Program-made: the position numbers and the translations under genes
Assembly: GCA_001939145.1 (NCBI GenBank)
Contig: LSRX01000279.1
Coordinates: forward strand, 381,127-445,126
Direction of reading: 5' to 3'
Source of the DNA: Symbiodinium microadriaticum
Taxonomy: Eukaryota; Sar; Dinophyceae; Suessiales; Symbiodiniaceae
DNA: 64,000 bases
Shown here: positions 22,090 to 33,239 of the stretch, one piece after another
Layout: the number at the start of each line of letters is the position of its first letter
Numbering within the stretch: the first letter of the stretch is position 1
The notes under the pieces: model-generated
Database searches by the model: none
What the model saw: only the letters and a program-made list of their open reading frames with translations
What the model was told of the DNA's origin: nothing

Positions 22090-22420
22090 CTGGAGGTTTA
22101 GAGTCTATAGGGGTTTGGGGCTTAGGGCTTATAGGGCTTAGGGTTTAGGGCTTAGGGGTTTAGGGGTTTGGGGCTTAGGGCTTCTAGGGCTTAGGGTTTA
22201 GGGTTTACGGGTTTGGGGCTTAGGGCTTATAGGGCTTTGGGCTTAGGGTTTAGGGTTTGGGGCTTAGGGCTTATAGGCTACTTATAGGGCTTTGGGCTTA
22301 GGGGTTTAGGGGTTTGGGGCTTAGGGCTTAGAGGGCTTTGGGCTTAGGGTTTAGGGGTTTGGGGCTTAGGGCTTATAGGGCTTTGGGCTTAGGGTTTAGA
22401 GGTTTGGGGCATAGGGTGCC
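22090..22420. repeat. TTAGGGC-type array with ~40-bp higher-order unit
   Basis: Blocks of the form GGTTTGGGGCTTAGGGCTTA followed by TAGGGCTTTGGGCTTAGGG repeat about seven times. Confidence 0.85.
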
Positions 22421-22587
22421 TTCGGGTCAAGACGCAGCGAAGCAACGCTGTACCGGATAAAACAACAATCATCCCCAAACCCTTAGCCCCTAAACCCCGA
22501 AACCCTTAAACCCCAAGCCCTGAACCCCTGACCCCTAAACCCCTAAACCCTAAACCCTAAACCCCTAAGCCCTAAACCACAGTCCTA

Positions 22588-22646
22588 TACATATATATAT
22601 ATATGTATATGTATATATTCTATATATATATATATATATATATACA
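22588..22646. repeat. (TA)n microsatellite
   Basis: Two TA runs separated by TGTATATGTATATATTC. Confidence 0.9.
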
Positions 22647-22710
22647 TACCCTGAACCCTGAAGCCAAAATCCGGAACCTCGGTGACATTTCTGGGTTCTT
22701 GTTAAAGGAT

Positions 22711-22854
22711 TTAATTTTAAGTTACCAGAATAAGGAAACCGTATTAGTTGCTATAGCTCTCTATTATGCTAGCTTAAATGAAACTTAATTTTAAGTCACC
22801 AAATAAGGACACCATATTATTTGCCATAGCTTCCTATTATGCTAGCTTAAATGA
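22711..22854. repeat. Two-copy tandem repeat, about 74 bp
   Basis: 22711-22780 and 22785-22854 share TTAATTTTAAGT(T/C)ACC and CTATTATGCTAGCTTAAATG, about 85-90 percent alike by eye. Confidence 0.8.
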
Positions 22855-22860
22855 CATCCC

Positions 22861-22925
22861 TTAACCTAAACCCTAAACCCTAAACCCCTAAACCCCTAAA
22901 CCCCTAAACCCTAAACCCCTAACAA
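22861..22925. repeat. Interstitial CCCTAAA array
   Basis: About nine CCCTAAA/CCCCTAAA units directly after the preceding tandem repeat. Confidence 0.85.
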
Positions 22926-22989
22926 GAGCTGAGATTTTGAAGCCCAGGAGTTTGCCACAGAGTCTCCTTGGCCTTTTGTGATGCCATTC

Positions 22990-23241
22990 CCTGCTTACTC
23001 ACAGGCTGGGCGTAGGGGTTTGGGGGAGGGTTTAGGGTTTAGGGTTTAGGGGTTAGGGGTTTAGGGTTTAGGGGTTAGGGGTTTGGGAGAGGGTTTAGGG
23101 TTTAGGGGTTAGGGGTTAGGGGTTTAGGGTTTGGGTAGCAGAGCACTGGCTTGGGGAATCTTTGAGGCTTTAGGGCTTAGGCATAGGGTTCAGAGCTTAG
23201 AGGTGGGGATTTAGGGTGTTCCTGCTTACTCGCAGGCTGGG
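22990..23241. repeat. TTTAGGG array flanked by a 21-bp direct repeat
   Basis: CCTGCTTACTC(A/G)CAGGCTGGG at 22990-23010 recurs at 23221-23241 with one mismatch. The interval between is mostly TTTAGGG/TTAGGGG array (23011-23130) followed by degenerating TAGGGTT words. Second example of the arrangement at 4539-4627. Confidence 0.8.
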
Positions 23242-23833
23242 GTGTTGAATTTTGCTTCCAGGGCCTAGGGTAAGAATAACTTAGGGTTTTGAGAATCACC
23301 TTAAATTCAAACTCGAAGCCCTAATGCCTGAACCCTGAACCCCAAACCCTAAGCCCTATGAGTCCTACCTAAAACCACAGTGTACGGTTCGGAGTTCATA
23401 AGAGTAAGAGTTCAGGGTTTCGGGTTTATAAGAGTTTTGGGCTTAAGGCGTGGGGCTTATATGTAAGAGTGTAGGGTTTGGGCGAGTTATGGTGACTGAA
23501 CCGTGATCTCATTCGCAAAAACTAAACTGAATGTTTTTTTTTTCTTGGGTTTTGCCTTGCTTGGCGCGGATCGGTACTGGTAAGGGCTACAGGGTTTCGC
23601 TTCCAAGGCTGGCAGGACCAGTGCATGTATGCCGTTTTTTGATCCTGCATGCCAAAGAGGACTGATTCAAACTAGTTGTTTTCTGCGTTCGTTTGTGCAT
23701 CGAGGTGATTCAATCATGAACCGAACATATACCCATGTTTCTGCCTATATAGGACTAGACACATGGCAACTGTGCGGAGGGGCTCAGCGAGTGCGAGGTT
23801 TTCTTGCAAGCCTTGGAATAACCGGTATCTAAA

Positions 23834-23941
23834 GGTATTCGTCCGCTTCCAGGCACGAACATCGTGGCACTGGAGCCCGATTGCGTGGCCCGTAGATGTG
23901 GGAAGCTCGGGGTACTTTTGGCGCCACTCGGCGGGAAATGA
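23834..23941 (+). CDS. Possible short exon, unrecognised
   Basis: A 35-codon frame ending in TGA begins at an AG-G boundary and reads GIRPLPGTNIVALEPD then CVARRCGKLGVLLAPL. It is not low complexity and codon use looks exon-like, but nothing flanking supports a gene. Could be a relic of a gene fragment stranded in the repeat block. Confidence 0.2.
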   Translation, partial: GIRPLPGTNIVALEPDCVARRCGKLGVLLAPLGGK

Positions 23942-25161
23942 GCGGGCGCTTTGATAGCGTGATGTCGCATGTTATCATTGTGGGCTACTTAAAGTGATTT
24001 AGATCCTTAGGCCCAAAATCCTAAACCCTGGCAGCCGTACTTAAACGGAGAAGAAATCTTCCAAATGCGAACATGTTTCTGAAACTTTACACCGTCCCTG
24101 CCAACCCTTCGGAACTTCGGGAAAGCCAAGACATGCCGATGAAACTTTGCACCATACGCGGCTACTCACAGTGTTCAGGGTGGAAGGTTTAGGTGTTACG
24201 GCTTAGGGTTTACTGTTTAGGGTTGTGAGATGGCTTCGAGTTTAGGGTTTGGGTTCCCTCCCCTCCCCTCCCCCGTTGCACCATGTATCCTTCGTCATTC
24301 AATATCGGGCTCCTGCATACCGTCCATCCTCGCCCGCCACCGGAATCTATAAGCATTCATACCCGATCCTTTGAGATGGACTGGAGTGTTCACTAGAGTC
24401 AGCTAGAGGCTCCAAGCGTACAGGGTTTTACGAGGTTTTGTGTAGAGACTCTGGGCGATGTTAGAAGCGTTTTAGTGTTTTAGGTGCGTTGTTTTGTTTG
24501 TTTTTTGGGGGGAGGGAGGGTTTAACTCCGTCCCGATATGTAGCTTCCTACGGCTTCCTGCGTGCATCCTAACCCAGATGGGTTGCGGGGTTTGGGGATA
24601 CAATGGTACCGATGAAAAGAACAGTATTGTCTAGCATTTCCTTTCCGGATTGGTGCTTGCCATGTAGTACGGAAGCTTGAATAGTTACCAACGTTATTCC
24701 AGAGGGGTCCTTCATATAATGGTACGTTCATATACCCCCAAGCCTTGTTCCAAGGGAAGGATGACGGCTCTTGCACGAAAGCCGCCATAAGACCTCTTAT
24801 AGCGACCGTTACAGAAAGGCGTGTACTTCGTACAAATTCCAAAGCACTTCAACTCAGGAGCATCCTTCCATAGTTCAAAATTTATTTCGCCATCACTTAG
24901 GAACCCTAAACCCTAAACCCTCAGCCCAAAAAAAAAAGAAAAACCCTCAGCCTGAAACCCCCCCTAAACCCTAAACCCTAAACCCACAGCCCCCCATTGT
25001 TGGAGTCTCTGGAAATTCTCACCCAGGAAGGCGCCTACGAAGAGCAAAGACCTGCGAGCAACGATGACGTCCACGAACGCTGGCGAGGAGTGCTTTCGGG
25101 TTTAGAGTTTAAAGTTGTTCAGGGTTTAGGCTTCTTTATTATTATTTTTTATTATTAACAA

Positions 25162-25195
25162 TAGAAGAAATGTATATATATATATATATATATAC
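25162..25195. repeat. (TA)n microsatellite
   Basis: About 13 TA units. Confidence 0.9.
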
Positions 25196-25580
25196 TGTGA
25201 GGTAAGCGAATGTCCCGACAATCTTCTTAAATTTGATGGAACCTTAAACCCTAAACCCTAAAAATCCATTCGCGGTACTGGAGCAGTGGGTTGAGGGCTT
25301 CAGGGGTTCATTTTGAAGGAGCTTCGGTCTCGGCACTAGGAACATGTGTAAACTGCACGTGAGAGTCGAGCTTTGAAAATGCCCCTAAACTTCAATGGTT
25401 TAGGGTTTAGGGTTTAGCCCCTAACGTTCAGAGAAGCCCAAGGACTAAACCCTAAATATCGCACCGCGAACCGAGAATTTTTGAGACAGAACACTGCGTA
25501 CCTTTGTTGTGCCGACAGAAGATTCCAAGAGTAGGCGTCACGCTGCATCAAGACTGACTGCTAATACTTCTGAGCCTTCA

Positions 25581-25690
25581 ACCCAGGGAGCCCAATACCC
25601 TTTAATTAAGGAATATAGCTTAAATTATAAGGGCCTTAATATTCTGGTTTAAGCTATATTGCTTAATTAAGGGGGATTGAGCTCTCTGGG
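25581..25690. mobile_element. Foldback element FB3, copy 3
   Basis: ACCCAGGGAGCCCAATACCC ... GGGATTGAGCTCTCTGGG with AATTAAGGAATATAGCTTAAA arms. Confidence 0.85.
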
Positions 25691-25934
25691 AATTCCATCC
25701 AGGTCTAAGAACCTGGCCTGGGCCTCATGTCGCACCAATGGACCATGAACGCCGAAGGACAAGTACGCTGTGACCTCTCAACTTTGGTTAGTTTATGCAG
25801 ACGAGTGCAGCACCTTGGCAAGGCTACAGCGAGGTTTGCTGGTGGTTGTTGTTGCGCTTTGGTGCTGGTGATTGTTCTTGTTGTTGCCCTGTATTTATTG
25901 GAACCGTTGCTACTTGTGCTGCTGGAAAGTTCCG

Positions 25935-26148
25935 CTGCCTTGTTGTTCGTTTTTTGGTGGTGGTGGTGGTGGTGGTGTTGGTGGCGTTGGTGGAGGTGGC
26001 AGCGGCGCTGGCGGTTGCGGTGGCGGTGGCGGCGGTGGTAGTGGCGGTGGCGGCGGGGGCAGCGGTGGCGGGCGCTGGAGCTGGTGCGGGTGCTGGAGCT
26101 GGTGGTGGTGCTGCTGCTGATGATGATGTTGATGCTGATACTGCTGTA

Positions 26149-26182
<34 letters not shown>

Positions 26183-26200
26183 AACCATTGGTTGTTGTCA
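25935..26200. repeat. GGT/GCT/GCA triplet repeat tract
   Basis: Imperfect triplet repeats give open frames in all six directions (poly-Gln, poly-Pro, poly-Ala, poly-Ser). None has unique sequence that would support a gene. Confidence 0.9.
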
Positions 26201-26452
26201 CCGTTTCGTTGCGATAGTACAGTCAGCAACAGCAAAAGGATTAGCGGGAGTCAGCCATAAGAGAGGAGAGGAGTAGGAGTAGGAACAGGAGTAGCCGGAG
26301 TAGAAGCAGTTGTTGTGATGTTCTTAGCAACAGCAGCCGCGCAAGCACTAGCAGCACAGGTAGTCGTCGTCCTCCTCCGCCTCTCCCTGCTCGTCTCGGT
26401 CGTGGTCGTCGTTGTCGTTCTTGTGGTCCGCGATAAACCCTAATGATCCCTA

Positions 26453-26547
26453 ATGTAGGAACCTGATTAAGAAACCCTGGCTCTAAAGCCCCAAAGTAGT
26501 AGCATTCAAATAAAGAACCCGAACACAGACCCAGGGTTTCTTAATAA
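26453..26547. mobile_element. Foldback element FB12, copy 1
   Basis: TGTAGGAACCTGATTAAGAA ... CAGGGTTTCTTAATAA; the right end is truncated. Confidence 0.7.
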
Positions 26548-26759
26548 CCGCCCTAAACTTTAGGCCCTAAACCCCAGTCGTCGTGAACTGCAGGTTCGGC
26601 AGAGCTTCAGCAGGTCCTTTTGGCGCTGAGCCTGCAGGGTGCTATCTTGCAACGCGGATGCAAGGAGCTCCGGAAGCGTAGCTTAAGCTACGAGAACCCA
26701 CATGTTTGGTCTACAGGGTTCCGTGAAGGGTTTCTTCAAGGGTTCTATAAGGGTTCCAT

Positions 26760-26867
26760 AACGTAGGAACCAGATTAAGAAACTTGGGTCTGTGTTAGGC
26801 TTCTTTAAATGGATCCCAAGATTTTAGGGTTGTAGAACCAGGGTTTCTTAATCAGGTTCCTACATTA
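26760..26867. mobile_element. Foldback element FB12, copy 2
   Basis: ACGTAGGAACCAGATTAAGA ... TTCTTAATCAGGTTCCTACAT; complete inverted ends. Confidence 0.8.
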
Positions 26868-27272
26868 CCATGACCCACGTTTTTGTAGGTCCTTATTATA
26901 AACACTAATAGCTATGACTGCAGTTTCGATAGGTTAATGTTATTCTTGGCACCTTGCCGATCGACAGCTTCAGGGGTCAAGGCAGCTTCGGAAAGGTCGA
27001 CCAACCGTGCAGGGTTAAGGGTTAACGGGTTTAGGGTTTAGGGTTTAGAGTTTAGAGTTTAGAGTTTAGGGCTTTGGGTTTAGGGTTGAGGAGTTTAGGG
27101 GTTTGGGTTTAGGGTTTTTGGTCTAAGAGTGTGAGACGCATATATGCAGGCAAGGAGCAGATGATGCTCCATGAGTTTTTGTTTTTTTCCCCTGTTTCCC
27201 GCAAGTTTTTTTGAATTTTTATATTGGATCTTCTTATTTACTATATTACTCCCAGAGCTGAGTAGTAGCCTG

Positions 27273-27368
27273 TAGCCCATAGGCTCCTAAGTAGTTCCTT
27301 TTTATGGCTCATGTATAGAATCTTATAAGGTAATCCCCAAAAAGGAACTACTAAGGAGCCTATGGGTA
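27273..27368. mobile_element. Foldback element FB1, copy 6
   Basis: TAGCCCATAGGCTCCTAAGT ... CTACTAAGGAGCCTATGGGTA. Abuts the FB5 composite without spacer. Confidence 0.85.
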
Positions 27369-27545
27369 ACCCCAAACCCTACAAAATAGCAGGTTATGAC
27401 CCCATGGTCTTGGGGTCTAACCCTTAAAACGGTAGGTTTTTGGATTCACAGGCTAAGCCCATAAACCCTAAAACCCTGAATCCTATACATGCCTTGTAGG
27501 AGCCTTAAAGGGACCCTTAAAACGGTAGGGTTTCGGATTCACAGG
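27366..27545. mobile_element. FB5 composite element with internal CCCTAAA microarray, copy 1
   Basis: Two arms, CCCCAAACCCTACAAAATAG...TTGGATTCACAGG and CTATACATGCCTTGTAGGAG...TCGGATTCACAGG, are joined by a spacer of CCCATAAACCCTAAAACCCT. The same three-part order is seen at 27692 (inverted) and 46792, so the telomere-like spacer belongs to the element. Confidence 0.8.
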
Positions 27546-27691
27546 AAGGCCCTGAAAGAAGGCATCAGCCCAGAAAGTCGAACCCAAAACCCTAAACGCT
27601 GAACCCCAAACCCTAAACCCTAAACCGTCGAAAGGGTCTTCCTTTTTCATTTGGTGTACAAGCCAGCTCTGCACCCCCAACACTAAACCTT

Positions 27692-27850
27692 ACCGGTGAA
27701 TCCAAAAAACCTATCGTTTGAAGGGTCCCTTTAAGGCTCCTATAAGGTATCTATAGGGTTTAGGGTTTCAGGGTTTAGGGGCTTTCCTGTGAAGACCCTA
27801 CGATTAAGGGGTCGGAACCTACTATTCTGTACAGTTTGGGGTTACAGGTA
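27692..27850. mobile_element. FB5 composite element, copy 2 (inverted)
   Basis: ACCGGTGAATCC...CTATAAGGTATCTATAG, then a TTTAGGGTTTCAGGGTTTAGG spacer, then CCTGTGAAGACCC...GGGGTTACAGGTA. Reverse-complement order of copy 1. Confidence 0.8.
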
Positions 27851-28524
27851 AACCCTAAATTGCAAGCGCCATGCCCTGATCCGCGGACCCCAGACCCTCT
27901 GCGGGTTCAGGGTTTAGAACCCTGAGCCCTAGACCTTATGGGGTGCTAGGCGCCTGCTTGAACGCCAAAACACCTACAAATTTTGGTTCCTTCCTATGAT
28001 GTTGTTATGTGAGCCCATAAAACGACAGGTTTCTTGGAGTCCTGGTAAGCCCTTAAACCCCTTAAACCCCTAAGCCCTAAGGCCTAAACCCGACTGGAAG
28101 CCTCCCCGGCTCAGGCACAACATCACGCCCAGGTGGCAGATTTCGCCGCATCCACTGCGGCAGGGCTGTGCTGACCTCACCGGGTTTGCTTTGGGGTCCA
28201 GGTGTTCAGAACGGTCTAGGGTTTAGGATTTAGGGTGTAGGGTTTAGGGCTCAGGGTTTAGGGATTACCCATTAGATAAATAAGCAAGCAACAAAGACAC
28301 GAAGAGCACTCAAAGTAAGATAATTATGAAATGGATTACAGGTTCAGTGCAAAAAATCTCTTGATGTGGGCAGCGAAGATTGAACACTCTAGGATTTCAC
28401 GGCATTCTGTGCTTAGTCTAGACGCCTGAATAATTAGAAATACTATCTGGGGTTCCGTACTATAGTTGTACTATACTATTCTCCTAAACCCTGTTCCAAC
28501 TATTACATCACCCATATGAGACCC

Positions 28525-28611
28525 GTTATGTATATACATATATATATATATATATACATACATACATACATACATACATGCATGCATGCATACATACATA
28601 CATACATACAT

Positions 28612-28644
<33 letters not shown>

Positions 28645-28771
28645 GAGATAGATATATAGATAGATAGATAGATAGATAGATAGACAGATAGATAGATAGA
28701 TAGATAGATAGATAGTTAGACAGACAGACAGACAGACAGATAGATAGATAGATAGATACATAGATAATAGA

Positions 28772-28805
<34 letters not shown>

Positions 28806-28855
28806 TATAGATAGATAGATAATAGGTAGATAGATAGATAGATAGATAGATAGCA
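28525..28855. repeat. Compound (TA)n, (CATA)n, (CAGA)n, (GATA)n microsatellite
   Basis: Over 300 bp of tetranucleotide repeats. The 143-codon minus frame reading YLSI/CLSV repeats is an artefact. Confidence 0.95.
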
Positions 28856-29164
28856 CTCCTGGTAGTTACCCTTGTAGAGTGTAACCCTATTCTAAGTATC
28901 AAGGCCCTATATTAGCCGACACTGGTCGAGATCTGCGCGGGCCGCAGGCATGGGACCACAACGAGCCCACCCCGAACCCGAACCGGCCCCTCCCCCCACC
29001 CCCCCGGTGAAAAAAGAAAAAAACAGATAGCCGAACCCAAACCGGAACCAGAACCTCCGACTCCCCCCACCCCTCCCAAAACAACAAAAGGGCACGAGAA
29101 CCGAACCCCGAACCCAAACCGAGACCTCAACCCCCGCTCGTCGTCGGTCGCTGGGTTGTTGGTG

Positions 29165-29169
29165 CGTGC

Positions 29170-29218
<49 letters not shown>

Positions 29219-29285
29219 GGTAGGTAACGGTGGGATTGGGCAGGTAGGTAGGTAGGTAGGTAGGTAGGTAGGTAGGTAGGTAGGA
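29165..29285. repeat. (TG)n and (GTAG)n microsatellites
   Basis: About 25 TG units followed after a short spacer by about a dozen GTAG units. Confidence 0.95.
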
Positions 29286-29333
29286 GGTAGTAGTGTAGGA
29301 TTATTCTTTACTAGTGCAAGTGCTGCCAATGTT

Positions 29334-29436
29334 TCGGTTGATGACATAAATCCTGCTTTACCCATACTTAGGAATATACCAGTAATTCCCATAGTTTAGG
29401 GTCCTTAAGGTAATGCAGGATTTATATCATCAACAG
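29334..29436. mobile_element. Foldback element FB2, copy 4
   Basis: CGGTTGATGACATAAATCCT ... AGGATTTATATCATCAACAG; core shares CCCATAGTTTAGGGTCCTTA with the copy at 15093. Confidence 0.85.
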
Positions 29437-29499
29437 TACCGAGGAATCATGATGAATTGTGCTGCTTGCTGTGGTCGAAGAGAGGCTTTCCCAACAGTC

Positions 29500-29611
29500 T
29501 CCCAGAGGGTCCAAGTACCTAATAACCATATACTCTCCTAAATATTAACCTAGATAACTACTAACCGCAACCAAAGTACCTTACTATTGGATCCTTTGGA
29601 CTCTTAGGGGC
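29500..29611. mobile_element. Foldback element FB9, copy 3
   Basis: TCCCAGAGGGTCCAAGTACC ... GGATCCTTTGGACTCTTAGGG. Confidence 0.75.
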
Positions 29612-29731
29612 TGCAAGTTCCCGATACTCGAACCGGAAATGCTGCTCCTTTGCTCGACGCTGTCGTGGAGTTGCAGACGTGGGGGCCGTTACCCCAAACC
29701 TTGAAAGAGTCCTACGCCCTGCAACTCCGTA

Positions 29732-29844
29732 GTATAGAAGCCTTACTAACTAGTTACCAATATTATATTCCTTCGGGTTCATTGTCATTATTATTTACTA
29801 TAAAGGAGCCCCAAACCATGTTCTAATTATGAAGGCCCTTGCAT
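29732..29844. mobile_element. Foldback element FB10, copy 3
   Basis: Diverged arms GTATAGAAGCCTTACTAACT / GTTCTAATTATGAAGGCCCTT. Confidence 0.55.
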
Positions 29845-30451
29845 TGCCCCGGAATCGCAAGCGCTGTCTGTCCGAAGCCTTCAACGTTAGATGCTACACA
29901 CTGCCCAAACCCGCAGCAGTTGTCTGGAGTCAGAGTCCACTTCAGTCGCGGGGGTCGTCCGAAAGAAGGCGTTCTACTTTCTAGATCCTCTTGGGAGTCT
30001 TGGTAGCTCTTACGAATTCTCTAAGCGGCAATCCCTTAACCTTTAAACTCCTAAACCCCTGGACCCCTAAACCCTAAACCTCTAATTCCGAAGGCCTTGC
30101 CTCCCCTAAACCCCTACTTCCCTAAGAAAATCACCAAACTTCCCAACTAAACTCCTCAACCATCCTGTAGACTCAAACCGCAGTGGTTAGGGTTTAGGGG
30201 TTTTAGGTAGGCTCTAACTGCTTAAGCTCCTGAGCCACTTGGAGGTTCATGGGACTTAGTAACGAGGGAAATAAAAGAAGGTAACTGTAGTTATAACTAC
30301 CTATAACCCCCATTGAGGTAGTTATAATAAAAGTACTTATTAAGACCCTAAACCCCTAAACCCTAAACCTCCAAGCATAGACTTAGATCGTGCGCGACTG
30401 AGTTTACGGCATCCTGGTGCCTGGGAACTCGACGAAGCCGTCACTGCAGGC

Positions 30452-30610
30452 GGGTTTAGGGTTTAGGGTCTTTAGGGTTTAGGGTCTAGGGGTTTAGGGG
30501 TTTAGGGTCTAGGGTTCAGGGTTTTAGGGTTTAGGGTCTAGCGTTTAGGGTTTAGGGGTTTAGGGGTTTAGGGTTTAGGGTTTAGGTTTAGGGTTTAGGG
30601 TTTAGGGCGC
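30452..30610. repeat. Interstitial TTTAGGG array
   Basis: About twenty plus-strand units including GTCTAGGG and TTTTAGGG variants. Confidence 0.9.
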
Positions 30611-30676
30611 CCTGGCCTCACACTTTCAGGGCCGATGGTAGGATTGTCTCAAGGGGTTTAGGGTTTAGGAGGCTTT

Positions 30677-30768
30677 ACCTGTGAATCCAAAACCCTACCG
30701 TCTTGAGGGTTAGACCCTATGATTAAGGGGTCAGAACCTACGATTTTGTAGGGTTTGGGGTTACAGGT
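30677..30768. mobile_element. Foldback element FB5, simple form
   Basis: ACCTGTGAATCCAAAACCCT ... GGGTTTGGGGTTACAGGT. Ends are ACCTGT/ACAGGT inverted. Confidence 0.8.
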
Positions 30769-30926
30769 GGTGTTTAGGAAGTTTAGGGTTTAGGATTCAG
30801 AGTTTGGGACTTCTTGCACCTTCGTCATACGACTGCAGATTCCCTACAAATTCCCGCTGGGGGGCTTCCTAAAAGGAGCTAGGAGGAGTCCTGGAAAGCA
30901 TGTTCCGCATTTTTTGGATTGATATA

Positions 30927-31031
30927 CGGGGGTTTCTGAAAATATGGGGGTACCTTATTTTGGGGTTCTTATAAAAAGGATCCTACTATTTAGGGTACTA
31001 TATTAGGGTCCCCTATTTTCAGAAACCTCCC
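30927..31031. mobile_element. Foldback element FB13, copy 2
   Basis: CGGGGGTTTCTGAAAATATG ... CTATTTTCAGAAACCTCCC; complete inverted ends. Confidence 0.8.
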
Positions 31032-32857
31032 ATATGGCTGAGAGCGGTAGCTACTATCGGGCTTCATGGGCCCATGACCCGTGGACGTATATAGTATATA
31101 CCTAGGCCTCAAAGGGGATCCAGCTTGTAGACTCTATGGGTACATGGGCCCTCCAAGCCCTAAGCCCTCAAAACCCTTAGGCCTTAGGTTTAGGGCTGAC
31201 CTGGGTTTAGGGTTTAGCGGATGGGTTTGGGTTTAGGGACTGGGACCCGCCAATGAGTCTTGCGTTTTTTGATTACTGCATATATTGGGGTCCCTTTGTG
31301 GGCTTTGGGTCTAGGGTTTAGGGTTTTAGGGGTTTAGGGTTTAGGGGTTTAGGGTTTAGGGTGTAGGGTTTAGGGTGGTTAAGGGTTTATGAACCTTCAG
31401 TTCGCTTCAGTGAAACAGTTCCCAAGCACGCTCTTCTCAATGTTCGGGCCCTACATACATTTCATGCCCAGACAACCCCGAGGGAAGCAAATCAAAGCAG
31501 CTTCCGGTGCTTAACAGCCACAAACCTGAAACTCTGAAAAACACCCTAAAAAACCCTTACAGCTTTAATTAAAGCCAAAAGCCTAAAGTCCTAAACCCAC
31601 TCGCGTGACATCTTGAAAGCCTAAAGACCAAAAGCCGCTATTCTCCCTAAACATTGGACTCTGAACCTTTATGGTTTAGGGTTTAGGGGTTTAGGGTTTA
31701 GGGGTTTCGGGTTTTTATGCCCTAAATTAAACCCTGAAGCCCGAGACACTAAATCTTTAAAACCCTGAACACCAAGCCCTATAGAAGACCTCAAAGGAGC
31801 CCGTCAAGGATTTCTAAAGCCCCAAAAGCTCTCAAGTGCTGTTTGCCTTCAGGCTTAACGGGCCTAGTAATAAGGTACAGGTTGTGCTCGGGATTAGGAT
31901 AGTAGTTGTGTAGGTTAGTTTTTGAGAGGGCCCCTACAAACCTTAAATCCTGAACCCCCAACCTCAAACCCTAAACCCTAAACTTGAAACCGTAAACCCT
32001 GAACCCTCAGGCCCCCAAACCCTACGAAACTGTGAGGGTCTTTGGAGCCTTAAGAACCAAGCCGAGGAGCCTTCCGGCGAAATTACGATGAAAGTCCCCG
32101 GCAAGGTGTCGGCGGTTTAAGGTTTCAAAGGAATGCTTAGAAATGTGTCAGGTTTAAGGTTCGGGGTTACCCTAAGCCCTCAATCCGAAGTTTCTGGCCA
32201 AAGGCCTGAATCCGTATTTTCGTGCTTATTATTCTGGTTTGTAGGGTTTGGTGTCGAGGGCTTGGGGTTTCTAAAGCCCAGCGATATGAACCCTAGCTTG
32301 GCTGCTAGGAGGAATCTGTGATGAAGCATTTGGTTCGTTTCAGGCGTTCGGTTTGGGTATACACCATAGTATAGAAGCCATACCCCTTACAACAATAGCC
32401 CTTATAGACCTTGACCGAATCTAGAAACCCTACTCCAATTGTACGTAAGGCCCCCAACCCCACCCCCAAACCCAAAGTGCTTCAAACAACCCAAAACCCT
32501 AAACCTAAAACGTTTGGGACCTCGAACCCTATCACTTGTGTCCTTGGACCCGTGGCGTCTTAGGGGTGTATGCTAATGTCCTTGTCCTTCGCACCCGGTT
32601 TTGGGTTTAAAGTTTCAGGGGTTGGGGTTTTAGGGTTTAGGGTCGTCGCTACTTATGCTGCCGTTGTTGGTATCGTCGTTGCAGCTGCGATTTGTACTAT
32701 CCTTACATTGGGGGAGGCCCATGACCCTATGCCTAAACCGTATACACCCTAAATCCCAAAGCCCCGATCAAATTTCCAGGTGCGTGTCGTTGACCTCTAC
32801 AACGAGGCCTGTCCCTCTTGGGCGCCGGTCGCTTTGGGTTGAGCAAACGGACCACCC

Positions 32858-33085
32858 TAAACCTAAACCCCTAAATCCTAAGCCGCTAAACCCCTAAACC
32901 CCTAAACCCCTTAACCCCAAGCCGCGAAATGCCTAAACCCCTAAATCCCTAAACACCTAAACACGTAAACCCCTAAACCCCTAAACCCCTAAACCCGTAA
33001 ACCCCTAAACCCCTGAACCCCTAAACCCCTAGACACCTAAACCCCTAAACTCTAAACCTCTGCGCCCCTAGACCCTAGACACCTA
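32858..33085. repeat. CCCCTAAA octamer array
   Basis: About 25 units, mostly the 8-bp variant CCCCTAAA, minus orientation. Confidence 0.9.
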
Positions 33086-33161
33086 AACCCCTAAACCCCT
33101 AACCCCGTTGACCCCCAAGCCCTAAAGTTAAATGGCTTTGGCATGAGGGCTTCAGTCCGGG

Positions 33162-33239
33162 GTGTAGGGTTTTAGGGTTTAGGGTTTAGGGTTTAGGGTT
33201 TTAGGGTTTAGGGTTTAGGGTTTTAGGGTTTAGGGTTTT
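33162..33239. repeat. TTTAGGG/TTTTAGGG array running into gap
   Basis: Plus-orientation array that ends at the N run, so its real length is unknown. Confidence 0.9.

Noticed and set aside
24522..24842. 106-codon minus frame
   Set aside because: Not low complexity, but no recognisable motif, and no matching acceptor or donor; not strong enough to list as a gene.
25705..26235. Several frames of 80-176 codons on both strands (poly-Gln, Pro, Gly, Ala, Ser)
   Set aside because: All six frames are open because of triplet repeats; none extends into protein-like sequence.
28471..29392. Frames of 72-161 codons reading YLSI, CVCV, GGVGG or PTYLPT repeats
   Set aside because: Products of GATA, CAGA, TG and GTAG microsatellites.
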